From NCBI RefSeq assembly GCF_001649575.2, contig NC_051434.1, positions 11,440,761 to 11,504,760 on the forward strand: 64,000 nt of DNA. Reading direction: 5' to 3'. Shown in pieces: positions 52,280 through 64,000 of the stretch (position 1 is the first letter of the stretch; each line of letters opens with the position of its first letter). The DNA comes from Kryptolebias marmoratus (taxonomy: Eukaryota; Chordata; Actinopteri; Cyprinodontiformes; Rivulidae). The position numbers and the translations under genes are program-made. The notes under the pieces are model-generated. The model searched no databases. It saw only the letters and a program-made list of their open reading frames with translations, and had not been told where the DNA came from.

Positions 52280-54301
52280 TCAGCTGCGTTTGTGTAATTT
52301 CTCCTTCTTCTTCTTCTTGTCCTGTCTCTCGACGCTGCTGCTGTGGCGTCTCCTCTTGGATTTGCATTCCCCGCTGCTGCTGTCGCTCCCCGACTCGTCA
52401 TGCTCCCTCTTTTTCTTCTCCTTCTTCTTCATTTTCTTCTCCTGGAGCACAAGAGCGGAATAGAGATATAGAGGTTACTGCTCCGCGACGCAGCAGGAGA
52501 AACCCAAACCAAGATGAGGTGGACAGACAGCTGACAGCAGTTTCACTACCTCAAAATCAAATCGTTAAATCAGCAGAAAAATCGTGTTTTCAAACGTTCT
52601 TGTGAAACTGCAGCTACACACATGTATGGTCACACCAGCGGTTAGACAATTAAGCTGAGAATGAACGAAAAAAAAGGTAGTGAGAGCCAAGCAGGTTTGT
52701 TTAGGCTGACGTTTTCACCTTCTTCTTCTTTTTCTTGTCTGCATCTTGCTGTGGTGCTGCTGTGGAGGTCTGCTGTCGCTGTTGAGGCTCTTCATCGTCC
52801 TCTTCAGGCACCAGAGCGTACTGAGAGCCCGGAGCGGAGAAGCAGTCCTTCGTGAAGTGACCTGAAGGAGAGGAGTGTTCATAAAACCTGCTGCACAAAC
52901 ATTAATTGAATCCGTCCGCTCTTTCAGGATTCGAAACGCGCTGGAGTCGCACCTTTGCAGCCGCACTTCGAGCACGTCGTGTTGAGAACGGCCTCCAGTG
53001 TGATTCTGTTGCTGCCTTGATCTCGGAAACTCTTCCTCCTCCTCGCATCCTGCCTGCAAACACACACATATATCGACACACTTTCCTGCAAACAAACACA
53101 TGCAGACACAAACTGAAAGGCCTTACTCTGCCTGAACATTGTTTGGGTCCAGGTCCCGCCCCGTCCCCTGATTGACAGCTTTCATTGAGAACGACATCTT
53201 CACCTTGTCTCCCTGGATCTGAGAGACAGCGAGGAGAGCTGTCATCTGTCTGCACCGACGACAGAGTCAAAAGCCACGCCGCCTGTGTGTGTGTGTGTGT
53301 GTGTGTTTAGGTTCTTACATCTCGCCCGATCACTTTGATCCACACTTGCTCCCCGACATCCACGATCTCAGAGGCGTTTTCGACCCTGGTGGCGGACATC
53401 TCGCTCACGTGTACCAAACCTGTGTACGTGAAGGGTTACAGGTGGATTTAGCGCAAAAATGATAAGCAACAAAAACAAAGAAGGGGTTCGACAGACACAA
53501 ACATCTCTGTTCTGCTGAGGAGGAAGATTTGAAGATTAAAACATTCTCTTAATTATAAAATTAAAAGTTATGCTTTTTCATCTTATTCACTCAGTCCTTC
53601 TTTTAACATCCAATTTATAAAAACATTGCTCAGTTCTGCCCTCTAGTGGAGAAAAATATTGTGCTAAAGTCACTATTAAAAACCTTCAACAAAGAATAAA
53701 TAAAAATAGATAATCTGTTAAACCAGCGGCGTCTAATCCTGGTCCTGGAGAGACACCGTCCTGCATATCTCAGGTGTCTCTCTGCTTTGACACACCTGAT
53801 TTGAATAACAGGCTTCTGCAGAACTTGAAGACCTGCTGAAGAGCAGAGAAACAGCTAAAACATGCAGGACGGTGTCCCTCCAGGACCAGGACTGGACACC
53901 ACTGTGTTAAACAAAATATCCTTTTCACACACTTTACGCTCCCATCTCTTCTTCTACTACAAAATATATTGACGTTGATATTAAAATGGTTCTAAAGTTC
54001 ATTTATTTATATAACTGTTGGGCTTCTTATTGTTAATGTGCATTCCTTTGAAGATTCATTTTCCTTTACTTTCCACCAGCATTTAATTTCACCAGGCTTG
54101 CTTCCAGGACCTTCGTTTTTTTCCTCCTCGTCACCAAAACGAGCTCTTAACCTTTTACTGACCTTCCTTCTTGTAACCGGGCAGACGGACGAAGGCGCCG
54201 TAGGTTTGCACAGAGACCACCTCTCCCTTGGCGATGCTGTAGAGCGGCGGCAGGCCGTCCAGGCCAGCCGGTTCTCGACTCGACCCGTCACGACTAGACA
54301 T
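52280..54301 (-). CDS. zcchc17: S1 and CCHC zinc-knuckle protein of the nucleolus and large ribosomal subunit
   Basis: Six coding exons on the minus strand (54163-54301, 53319-53419, 53127-53218, 52953-53053, 52719-52861, 52280-52441) join to 245 residues. An S1 RNA-binding domain occupies about 17-95 (GEVVSVQTYGAFVRL, GLVHVSEMS, VGEQVWIKVIG, KVKMSFSMK). A CCHC zinc knuckle lies near 138-151 (CSKCGCKGHFTKDC). The carboxy third is Lys/Ser/Asp-rich with basic runs suited to nucleolar targeting. This is the order and length of ZCCHC17 (pNO40, about 241 residues in human), linked to ribosomal subunits and RNA splicing. Two untranslated exons are supported by splice signals: 54419-54455, flanked by a poly-pyrimidine acceptor and a GTATGT donor, and one ending at 55340. 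They place the promoter next to that of snrnp40. Confidence 0.94.
53283..53306. repeat. (GT)n microsatellite next to a zcchc17 exon
   Basis: A GT run (CA on the transcribed strand) begins about a dozen bases after the splice donor of the exon at 53319-53419. Confidence 0.9.
53724..53904. repeat. Inverted-repeat element, family IR, copy 4
   Basis: The arms GGCGTCTAATCCTGGTCCTG and GACCAGGACTGGACACCACT are mutually complementary and match copies 1 and 2. The copy lies in the zcchc17 intron between the first two coding exons. Confidence 0.75.
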
Positions 54302-55340
54302 CGTCTCAACGGGTGTTTGTCGGAGTATCTGGTGGACGGAGGATTAAACGCATCTCGTATTTGCAGCATCAATAAAACAGAAGAAAGTGACAAAAAAGGC
54401 CAGAATACTGTAACATACCTTTTGGGTTTTGTGTAAAGTAACAGGATAAATTCGGCTGAAAAAAAAAGCAGGAAATTGTTTTTAACCTTATTTCAGGTAT
54501 TTGCATTTAGAAAAAGGACAATGAAGGTGCTCCAACAGGCTGTTTAATATTTTCTAACAAATCTGGAGTGTAAAGTGTAAAAAAACCAACATATTTTCCC
54601 AAAGTTATGATTAATATCAGTCAGTGTGTAAAAGGAAATATCACACTGAGGTTAGTCAATTTTAACATTTATGGATGATTAAAGTTATATTTTAGATAAA
54701 ACGGGGTGTTTTTGCATTTTTGAGCGTTGCCGTATAAAATTATGTAAATACAGAGTTTTACACTTTAAGGCTGCTTTAACATTGACTAATAAAAATAAAA
54801 GTTATCTCTGTGTTTGTTAAAAAGCAGGATTTGTAACATCACAAACAATAATGGACTGATTTACGTACTTATTTCTTAATTTTAAAGCACATACATATAA
54901 GATTTTAAAAATCCAGATTTAAATAAGTAAAAAGAACCTCTACAGTATGTAGAAGAGTTTTAGCTAAAATTATTTGCATTTTATTAAAAAGCAGCTTGAA
55001 ATTTTACATTAGCATCGGCTATTTTCGGTTTCTGTAGCCTCACAGACACATTCATCGCTTTTCTATGTTGCTGTCCTTATGAGACTCGTAGTGTATTATT
55101 GCAGGTAAAATACAAAACAATAAACAGAACAAAAACAAATGAATTACACTTCACGGCGTCTGCAACATAAGGAGGAGCTGCAAAGATTCAGCTACCGATA
55201 TTTACAAAACTGTTTGTTTTTTTACGTATTTAACCTGTTAGATGTAAAAAAATAATACATAGAAAAGCCCGATCTTTCGGACCAAAAGGACAGACTTTAC
55301 GAAATACAGTTCGAAATCTGAAAAACAGTATTTTATTACC

Positions 55341-55593
55341 TCCTTATGTAGCGACTGAGCTGCAGTTGTTTTACTTCCGGGGTAGAAAACGCAGAAGAGA
55401 GAAGCAGCCAATCACCGCAGCCGGTGCAGGTTTCAACCAATCAGATGCCTCGGGACAAGCGGAAGTGTTTCCGGCTGTCTTCTTTGTTGGTGCTGCATTC
55501 CTCGGACGTAGCTTTTCGTCGACTTTCATTCATTTTGGCAGCTGGAGCTCCGTTTTTGCTCGTTTCGGCCGCTTCCTGCTGACCTCTGCCGCG
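55341..55593. promoter_or_regulatory. Shared bidirectional promoter of zcchc17 and snrnp40
   Basis: On the minus strand a first untranslated zcchc17 exon ends with a donor at 55340. On the plus strand the snrnp40 ATG is at 55594. The interval between holds ACTTCCGG (ETS-type, 55373-55380), AGCCAATCACC and AACCAATCAG (CCAAT boxes near 55407 and 55437) and CGGAAGTG (55460). There is no TATA box. This is the composition of a housekeeping bidirectional promoter. Confidence 0.75.
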
Positions 55594-58500
55594 ATGATCG
55601 AGCCCATGAAAAGACCCGGAGACATGGCGGTGGTCGCTTCCGCCTTGAAGCGACCCCGGATGGAGCTGGTGGCGGCGGCTCAGTCTCAGCAACTCGTGGC
55701 CTCGGTTAGTTCGTTGGGAGGACTGCTCCTTTATTTCACTGTAAAAAATGACATTTCTACCATACTGCAGATGGCTGCTTACATCCAGTGGAGCTGTGTT
55801 TTTCAGAAAACTTTATGTCTTTATGACCTGGGTTTCTGAACTCCTTTAGATAAAAAAACAGGTTGAGACACAAAATTATACAGATCAGAAACTTGGATTT
55901 AATGACTACAGTCAGGTCAAAATATGATTGAAACAGGGATATTTATGTGCATGTAAGCACTCTTTTTGAAGCTTTACAAAACCATCAAAAACATCTATTG
56001 AGGTCTTTTATAAAATCTTTTCTTTGCCATAGTTTATCCAACAAACACTGAACATGTTCCGATGATAGTCCAAAATGTATTTGTATTGTTTTTTTTCTTG
56101 GCACATAAGCTGGTTAGAAGTAATACCGATCAAGGAGGGAGGAAATTACCTCTGAAATGGAGGAGACAGAAACAAATTGTTAGATCAGTGTTTTAAACTT
56201 AATAATCCCTAACAAGATAAAATAAATGTCTCCAATGGCTGTTTTAATGATCTCTTTGGTGTAGTCATAATAACGATGCAGGGCGACTCTGTCGTTCCCT
56301 CAGGGGCCTCCTCGGACCTCCAGCCTCCAAGCTCCCATCATGTTGATGTGTGGCCACGAGGGCGAGGTCTACTGCTGCAAGTTTCACCCCAACGGAGCCA
56401 CGTTGGCCTCCTCGGGATTCGACAGGCTCATACGTAAGCTGTTATCTCGGTTTGACTCCTGCCACCGTTAGGCGAATCTCTTGTCGAGGTTTGTTCTTGA
56501 CTCTGCTGTGTTTCCCTGCCACAGTGTTGTGGAACGTGTACGGAGACTGCGAGAACTACGCCACTCTGAAGGGTCACAGCGGAGCCGTGATGGAGCTGCA
56601 TTACAACACGGATGGCAGGTGTGTGGAAAAAAAAAAAAAAAGCGTTTCTTGTTTTGCTCGCGGAAGAGGGCGATGAGTTGTGATTCGTTTCTGTGCGTTG
56701 CAGCCTGTTGTTCTCAGCCAGCACAGACAAGACCGTTGGCGTGTGGGACAGCGAGACAGGTGAGAGGGTCAAGCGTCTGAAGGGCCACACCTCCTTTGTC
56801 AACACCTGCTACCCGGCTCGCCGAGGGCCCCAACTGGTCTGCACGGGCAGCGATGATGGGACGATCAAGGTGAGGCCTTGTTAAAATAAATATCCCCGTG
56901 TTTTAGTTTGAAGTTTTTTTTTTCCCCATGTTTTATTTTTGCTTGGACCGCAGCTGTGGGACATTCGCAAGAAGGCGGCCGTCCACACTTTCCAGAACAC
57001 CTACCAGGTCCTGGCCGTGACGTTTAATGACACCAGCGATCAGATTCTGTCTGGAGGAATCGACAACGACATCAAGGTACTGAGCTCCTGGATGAACAGG
57101 AGGCCGGGTGGGTTCGAGTCCCCGTGTGCTCTATGTGTTAACGCCGGTCTGAAACCTCTCGTGTCGCTCAGGTGTGGGACCTGCGGCAGAACAAGCTGAT
57201 CTACAACATGCACGGCCACGGCGACTCGGTGACCGGACTCAGCCTGAGCTCCGAGGGCTCGTACCTTCTGTCCAACTCCATGGACAACACGGGTAGAGTT
57301 GGCTTTTTTTTTTCTTCTGTAGCTCGCAACGCCGAGCGATGCGTGGCCTGGGACGTTTTCGTGAAACCTTTCTGTGTCCCCCGCAGTGCGGATTTGGGAC
57401 GTGCGGCCGTTTGCGCCCAAGGAGAGATGCGTGAAGATTTTCCAAGGCAACGTTCACAACTTTGAAAAGGTATGATGATCATTCAAATGACAGATGGCCC
57501 TTATACTGTATATCTGTAATAACTCGGACAGTGTTATAGTATTTTAACTTTTAGCTGTGGTAACTTTTGATCTTATCGAAACGTGGCTCACAAATGAGAC
57601 CCCTTCCTGCCGACGAAGTCCGTAACGTCTGATCCTGTCTGTTCAGAACTTGCTGAGGTGCTCCTGGTCCACCGATGGCAGTAAAATAGCTGCAGGCTCA
57701 GCCGACAGGTGAGAAACAAACACACCAACTTAAGCTTTTTACAGTTTCTACCCTTTCACCCTGTTGCCTCTTGCCTCAGAGACTTAAAACCTGGAAACAG
57801 ATGTTTGTTTAAATGTTTTTTTTGGGGGGGGGTTGACTGTGCGGATACATTTACAGATGCATATTTTTCCGTGAGTTAATTTGTTTTTGGCACTTTGAAC
57901 TCGACCACCGGGGTGTGGGATCTGCTAACGTCCAACTCTGGAGGCAACATCTTCTAAGGAGTTCAGATATTTTAAAACTGTTTTAAAAATTGTCAAAATA
58001 TCAGCTGGAAAAAACAAATCTCACTCTGTTGATTTTTTTTTTGGTGTGCTTACAAATACTTTTTTGGATTTGATAAGAAGGATTTATTTCTATTTTTATA
58101 AATGTAACGTTTAATTTGTTGTGCAATGGGCTCGTTTTGGCGTATCCCGTCTCCCGTTTGAAACATGTGACACGTGGCGTCTGAAGAACGTCCGTCATTT
58201 TTTTGTCAGCATGTGATGTTGATTAATTTAACCCATTATCGTAAACGCAGAGAGATGAGCTTCTACCTTCAGCTGCCGATGAGGGGACGAGCTGAAGGGG
58301 TTTCACTTCTGTGTGAAGGAATTCTCTTCGTTGATTGATTTTTATTTTAAGCTTTATAGCGAGGTGATATTTTTACTTCAGTAACCGTGTTTGTTTTTAA
58401 AAGCAGTGGCTGTAATTATGAGTCGCGAAAAATTCATGGACAGGGATAAAAAAAGACACTGCGGACAGGAAATACAAACATACAAAGGAATTCGGATACG

Positions 58501-59887
58501 TTGAGTTAACGAGGCGATAAAAGAGGGCTCTCGTGGTCGGACTGTGGAGACTTTTCAGAAGAGATCTGAATCTGAAAACAGCAGCTGGTCTGCAGGACTC
58601 GGAGCGCTGATAGGAGGTTTTCACTGATAAAAGTTCAAAGAGTTGGATGAAGAGAGAAGATGACCGTCTTTTAGTTAAACTGGTGCACCAAGAAGTGATC
58701 GTTGAGCTTTCGTGAAAAGGTTACAAACGGTTAATATGTTACCTGCTGCAGATAGAGCCTTGATTAAAGTCAGTCTGGAGTTTAATCCTGACCAGATTGA
58801 CAAGCTGATGGCGAGTCAGAGCGGAGCCAGGACCCGCCTGCGTTCCATATTTACTTCAGAGCGTCCTGCAGGGCTTCTGTGGAAACATATTTAAACACCA
58901 GGACATCAAAATGGTCATCTGGACCCTCCTCTTTTGATTGACGCCTCTTTTGACCAATCAGGTCGATATATGAGCCCTCCACAGCCAATCATATTACAAC
59001 TTTATCACTGAAATCCTAGTTACCAGAACAATAAATAGGACTGCACTGCCAAAAAATGTAAATTGTTACCTTTACAGAGACGCCAAGCATTTGCCTGTAC
59101 TCCAAGTGAGTCAAGAGCAGCATCTGATTCATTTTAGGTGTGCTTTTTTCAAGCGTTATATGCATTTTGGGGGTGAGAGTAAATATTTTGTCATATTTCA
59201 TTGAAACGCTGCTTTATAAACCGTTACATTTGCATCCTAATAACTGTTCATAACCTTTCCCACAGAACCCCGTTACATAGTTGGTATTTAAAGTATTTTT
59301 CTGACGCATCTAAACAGTTCTGCTACAATAATCAAGCTGTCTGGAGACAACAGACTGAAAAGGGGTTTATTATTATTGTTAAATTTAATGAGCTGTAAAA
59401 TGTAATGTCAAGGGTTTTTTTAGTCATTCCGGGAACACAACCTTCAAGTTTTGGTCTGATGTGATTGAAATAAATCCAGTAATCGCAACGTTTCTTTTAT
59501 TTCTGCTTTGCGTAACACTCTTTTATTATTTTTATCATTATTATTAATAACCGCTCCGTGTGCGTTTGGCAGATTTGTGTACATCTGGGACACCACGTCA
59601 CGTCGAATCCTGTACAAGCTGCCGGGTCACGCTGGCTCCGTTAACGAGGTGGTCTTCCACCCAGAGGAGTCTGTCGGTGAGTGTCAGACGGCTTTCACTC
59701 GTTCGTTACGAGGTTAGCAGGGGATCTACGGAGCACCAAGGAGGCTCCAAACGCAAGAAGGCTGTTAATTTGGTTGATTTGTTTGTGTTAAAAACAGTGT
59801 AATGATTTTTTTTTTCCCCCCTCTCGGCTCTTTACAGTGCTTTCTGCCTCCAGTGATAAACGTCTGTATATGGGAGAAATTCAATAA
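55594..59887 (+). CDS. snrnp40: U5 snRNP 40 kDa WD-repeat protein
   Basis: Ten exons (55594-55704, 56304-56433, 56525-56618, 56704-56869, 56954-57076, 57172-57292, 57387-57469, 57647-57708, 59573-59676, 59838-59887) join to 347 residues, against about 357 in human. The protein starts MIEPMKRPGDMAVVASALKR and then forms a seven-blade WD40 propeller. Successive blades are marked by GHEGEVYCCKFHPNG, LLWNVYGDC, GHSGAVMELHYNTDG, GVWDSETGERVKRLKGHTSF, LWDIRKKAA, KVWDLRQNK, GHGDSVTGLSLSSEG, IWDVRPFAPKER, FVYIWDTTSRRILYKLPGHA and the ending SSDKRLYMGEIQ. It is a core component of the U5 snRNP and the tri-snRNP in the nucleus, needed for pre-mRNA splicing. The match is nearly residue for residue along the whole length. 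The start is the ATG after the CpG-rich leader. AATAAA lies at 60027. Confidence 0.97.
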
Positions 59888-60026
59888 GGTGTGTGTGTGT
59901 GTGCAACTGTGTGTGTGTGTCCTGCTCTGGAAGAGAGTTCAGAGTCTTCGGCTTGTCTCAGAACCTCAGGATGACGTTTAAGATCGTCCAGAACCGCCTC
60001 TTTTTTTTTTAATCAGATTTTTTAAA

Positions 60027-60032
60027 AATAAA
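60027..60032 (+). terminator. Polyadenylation signal of snrnp40
   Basis: AATAAA lies 140 bases after the stop codon and is followed by a GTGG-containing segment. Confidence 0.75.
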
Positions 60033-60059
60033 CTTCAGATTTCTGTAAAAACATCTTGT

Positions 60060-61420
60060 GGTTTTATTTTGTCAGAACTTTAAACTGGAAAGAATTCCTC
60101 TGACGTCACTGCGTCTTTAAACAGCTGGTAAAATAAGTCACAAAGATTTATAAATGTGATAATAATTTACTCTCTTTTTTCCCTAAATGACAAGCTGGAC
60201 AGTTCAGGACAATATTAGATGTTATTTTCAAAGGTTGGTCAGATTCTTGGCTTTTTCTCCAGCCTTGCAGATTTGATTTAAACACAGTAAAGCCTTTTTT
60301 TTTTTGTTTGTTTTGTTCCCTGCACAACTTGGCTCTGAAAATGATCTCGCAGCTTTTCCTTAATCGAGTCGTTTTCCAATAAACCTTTTTTATACGATCC
60401 TTGGGAGAATAAGTGGTGAACACTTCTCAAAAATGCCCTAAACTCTGTTGAAAATTTTCTTTCCCCTGTTGCACAAAATCAATTCATTACTGAGCCTTTA
60501 AATGTGCATTTACCTAAAAATCTGTACTAAACTGTACAACGTTTAAGTTCACTTCAGTTTTTGTTTTGCTTTCAAGGAGTCGAACTTTATGATTTGTTTT
60601 TAAGTTGTCCTCATCGATGGTTCTTTGGGTGTTTCTGAAGGTCTTTACAGGTATTTTATATTGCTTTTTTTTAACCAGTTCTTGTACCTGACCTTGACGG
60701 ATCATTGTTCAGTGTGTGTTTAAATGGTAAGACGTGTCAAACCTGCAGATAAACAGGATCTGAAAGTAAAACATCAACAAAGCTTCATCTTCGCTGCAGT
60801 GATTTCTAACCTTTTAGCTTCAAACCCACAATATCCCAGCAACACAGACAACGTAAACAAGCTGTTTTCAGGTACTTGCTCTCTTGTTGCTAAAACAAAT
60901 TAGTTTTTTCTTTCAAGTTGTGCCATTTTTGGATGTTTTTTCAAAGATTTGTCTGAAGAAAACTGGACTAAACTATATTTATGGCAGGCTGCTAGTGACA
61001 AAACCTGAAGATTTCATTTAAAATTGTTCTTTTTACTAAGTTGTCGAGTTCAGACACAACACTGTGGATCCTCCCTTGGGTTTAAGAGCCTTTTTATATT
61101 TGAATGAGTCATTTTTTAGTGTTAAAGTGGCTTTTAACAAACAGAAAAACAATAAAATGACTTCTGAAAGCCTGGGGGAAAATAACTGCTTAATGCCACT
61201 TTACAAAATAACATTAAAAACTCATGGTTCTGAAAGCAAAATATAAAGAAATCTATATGTAAATTAATTTATTAGGATTCCTGAGACAACCTGGGATCGA
61301 ACCCGCAACCTCAGGATTTGGAGACCGTCCAGGATTTTCCATCGTTTCAAGGCGGTTATTGGCAGATATTAGTGTTTTCTGACCTAACACGTCATTTTAT
61401 CAGGCAGAAACGAACCGAGG
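60060..61420. other. Intergenic region between snrnp40 and nkain1
   Basis: No gene is recognised. The DNA is AT-rich with a poly-T run at 60296-60305. A short tRNA-like B-box on the minus strand at 61286-61306 (GGTTGCGGGTTCGATCCCA when read on that strand) may be a remnant of a tRNA-derived SINE. Confidence 0.5.
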
Positions 61421-61429
61421 CTTTTAATT

Positions 61430-62403
61430 GTACCGCCCGTGGGTAACCGCAGCCCGCACTCTTCCTCCCTAAAAATAAACGGTCATTTTCGCCGCTCTTC
61501 CCTCGCTAGCTCTGCCGTTCTTTCGAAACGCCTCGTGCGGCCGCTGCTGCTGCTCCTAGCTAGCTGGCTTGCGCGCGCGCGGATCTGCAGAATCCACGCA
61601 GCTCCTCCTCGAGGGGGTCGCGGTGACTGCGCGAGCCCCCCTTCCCCCCGCCCTCTCCTCCCACTCGGCACCGATTGTTGACAAAAGACGCCCGCGAGAC
61701 GGAGCGGAGGAGGCCGGAGAGAGAGAGACACAGAGCCCGGTACTGGTGAGCGGTTCTGTCCGATAACTTTTTTTTGTTTTTTCTCCGTCTTCGCCCGAGG
61801 AGGAGAGCGGGAACGGGACGACGGTTGAGGAGGGGGGCACGCGCGGAGTCAGTTGGAGCTGCTTTGTGTCCGCGGCGGGGCTGTAGCCGACCGTTAGCCG
61901 TGGAGCCGCTGCGGGGGTCGGTGTCTCCCTGCCTCCTCCTCCTTCTCCTTCTCCTCTTCCTCCTCCTCCCCCCGTGTGATCCGGTATCATATGATGCTCG
62001 GTTCTGTCTGTAGCCCCGGGCGCGTTGTGACAGCTTTCCGTCTCTCTTTGTGCCTTTGTGTGTCCCCTCTCCCTCCGAAGGTGTGGCCGAGGTGATTCGG
62101 GAGTTCGCAGCAGGCCGGCGTGAAGCGGACCCGCTCCTCCTCCTCCTCTTCCTCCTCCTCCTTCCTCTTCCTCCTCCTCACCGCGGCTCGAATTTAGCAA
62201 CAAAAAGCAGGAGGCCACCATGGGTCAGCCGCTGTGAGCAGTGCTGCTGGAGGAGACGGCGGCGGCGGCGGCGGCGGCCCTGTGCAGGTCTGTTCACCCG
62301 GGAATGGTGTGAGCTGAGGCGGGCAGGCAGTCTGGATCTGACCGGGGACTCGTCGTTTCCCCGGAGCCTCCGCGGCTCCAAGCCGCGACCCGAGCCCTCC
62401 AAA
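61430..62403 (+). promoter_or_regulatory. CpG island promoter and 5' leader of nkain1
   Basis: The stretch is strongly GC- and CpG-rich, with CTC/CTT-type tracts at 61930-61972 and 62135-62180 and a (GGC)n run at 62256-62276. There is no TATA box. The transcription start is not visible directly. The leader contains two short upstream frames: one at 62220-62237 in a perfect Kozak context and one of two codons at 62304-62312. Confidence 0.65.
62220..62237 (+). promoter_or_regulatory. Minimal upstream ORF with a perfect Kozak start
   Basis: GCCACCATGG at 62214-62223 starts a five-codon frame (Met-Gly-Gln-Pro-Leu, then TGA) 184 bases before the nkain1 ATG at 62404. The main ATG has a weaker context (CAAAATGG). 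If this segment is in the mature leader, scanning ribosomes should mostly start here, so translation of nkain1 would depend on reinitiation or leaky scanning. Confidence 0.55.

Positions 62404-64000
<1,597 letters not shown>

Noticed and set aside
61556..62221. 221-codon minus-strand frame
   Set aside because: It is an antisense frame through the GC-rich nkain1 leader with poly-Glu from CTC tracts. Stop codons are rare there by composition.

Overview
The window is nuclear DNA from a ray-finned (teleost) fish. It shows compact vertebrate genes with GT/AG introns, CpG-rich promoters, many CA/GT microsatellites, degenerate Tc1-like transposons and several small dispersed repeat families. Seven protein-coding genes and one microRNA can be read. 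Six genes are complete and the last runs off the right edge. For the six complete genes I followed the reading frame through every splice junction, and each gives an uninterrupted protein of the expected family. There is no sign of bacterial, viral or organellar sequence.

Layout. 1-9.9 kb: repeat-bearing intergenic DNA, with a CpG-rich, CRE-containing stretch at the extreme left edge. 9.9-20.2 kb (+): an R3H/SUZ RNA-binding protein gene, best read as arpp21, with pre-miR-128 in one of its introns. 20.2-23.9 kb: intergenic DNA with a dead Tc1-like element. 23.9-30.3 kb (-): cyhr1 (also called ztraf1), a RING/TRAF-type zinc-finger protein, with a small assembly gap in its CpG island. 30.3-32.7 kb: AT-rich DNA with microsatellites. 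32.7-38.3 kb (-): dclk3, a doublecortin-like kinase. 38.3-46 kb: gene-poor DNA with a CACACTGA-type minisatellite and a TTAA-bounded element. 46.0-49.3 kb (+): fabp3. 52.2-55.4 kb (-): zcchc17, head to head with snrnp40 (+, 55.5-60.0 kb) across a short shared promoter. 61.4-64.0 kb (+): nkain1, first four coding exons only.

Context. From general knowledge, fabp3, zcchc17, snrnp40 and nkain1 are neighbours on human 1p35.2, and ARPP21 and DCLK3 are close on human 3p22. The window therefore places two blocks that are separate in human side by side, with cyhr1 between arpp21 and dclk3. The microRNA inside arpp21 has the 5p arm of miR-128-2 type, which supports the host-gene call. The clearest points for a second look are this host/microRNA pair, the perfect-Kozak minimal uORF ahead of nkain1, the zcchc17/snrnp40 bidirectional promoter, an RFX X-box at the dclk3 promoter, and a transposon fragment that stops within about 10 bases of a dclk3 splice donor. 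I found no clearly new biological system.
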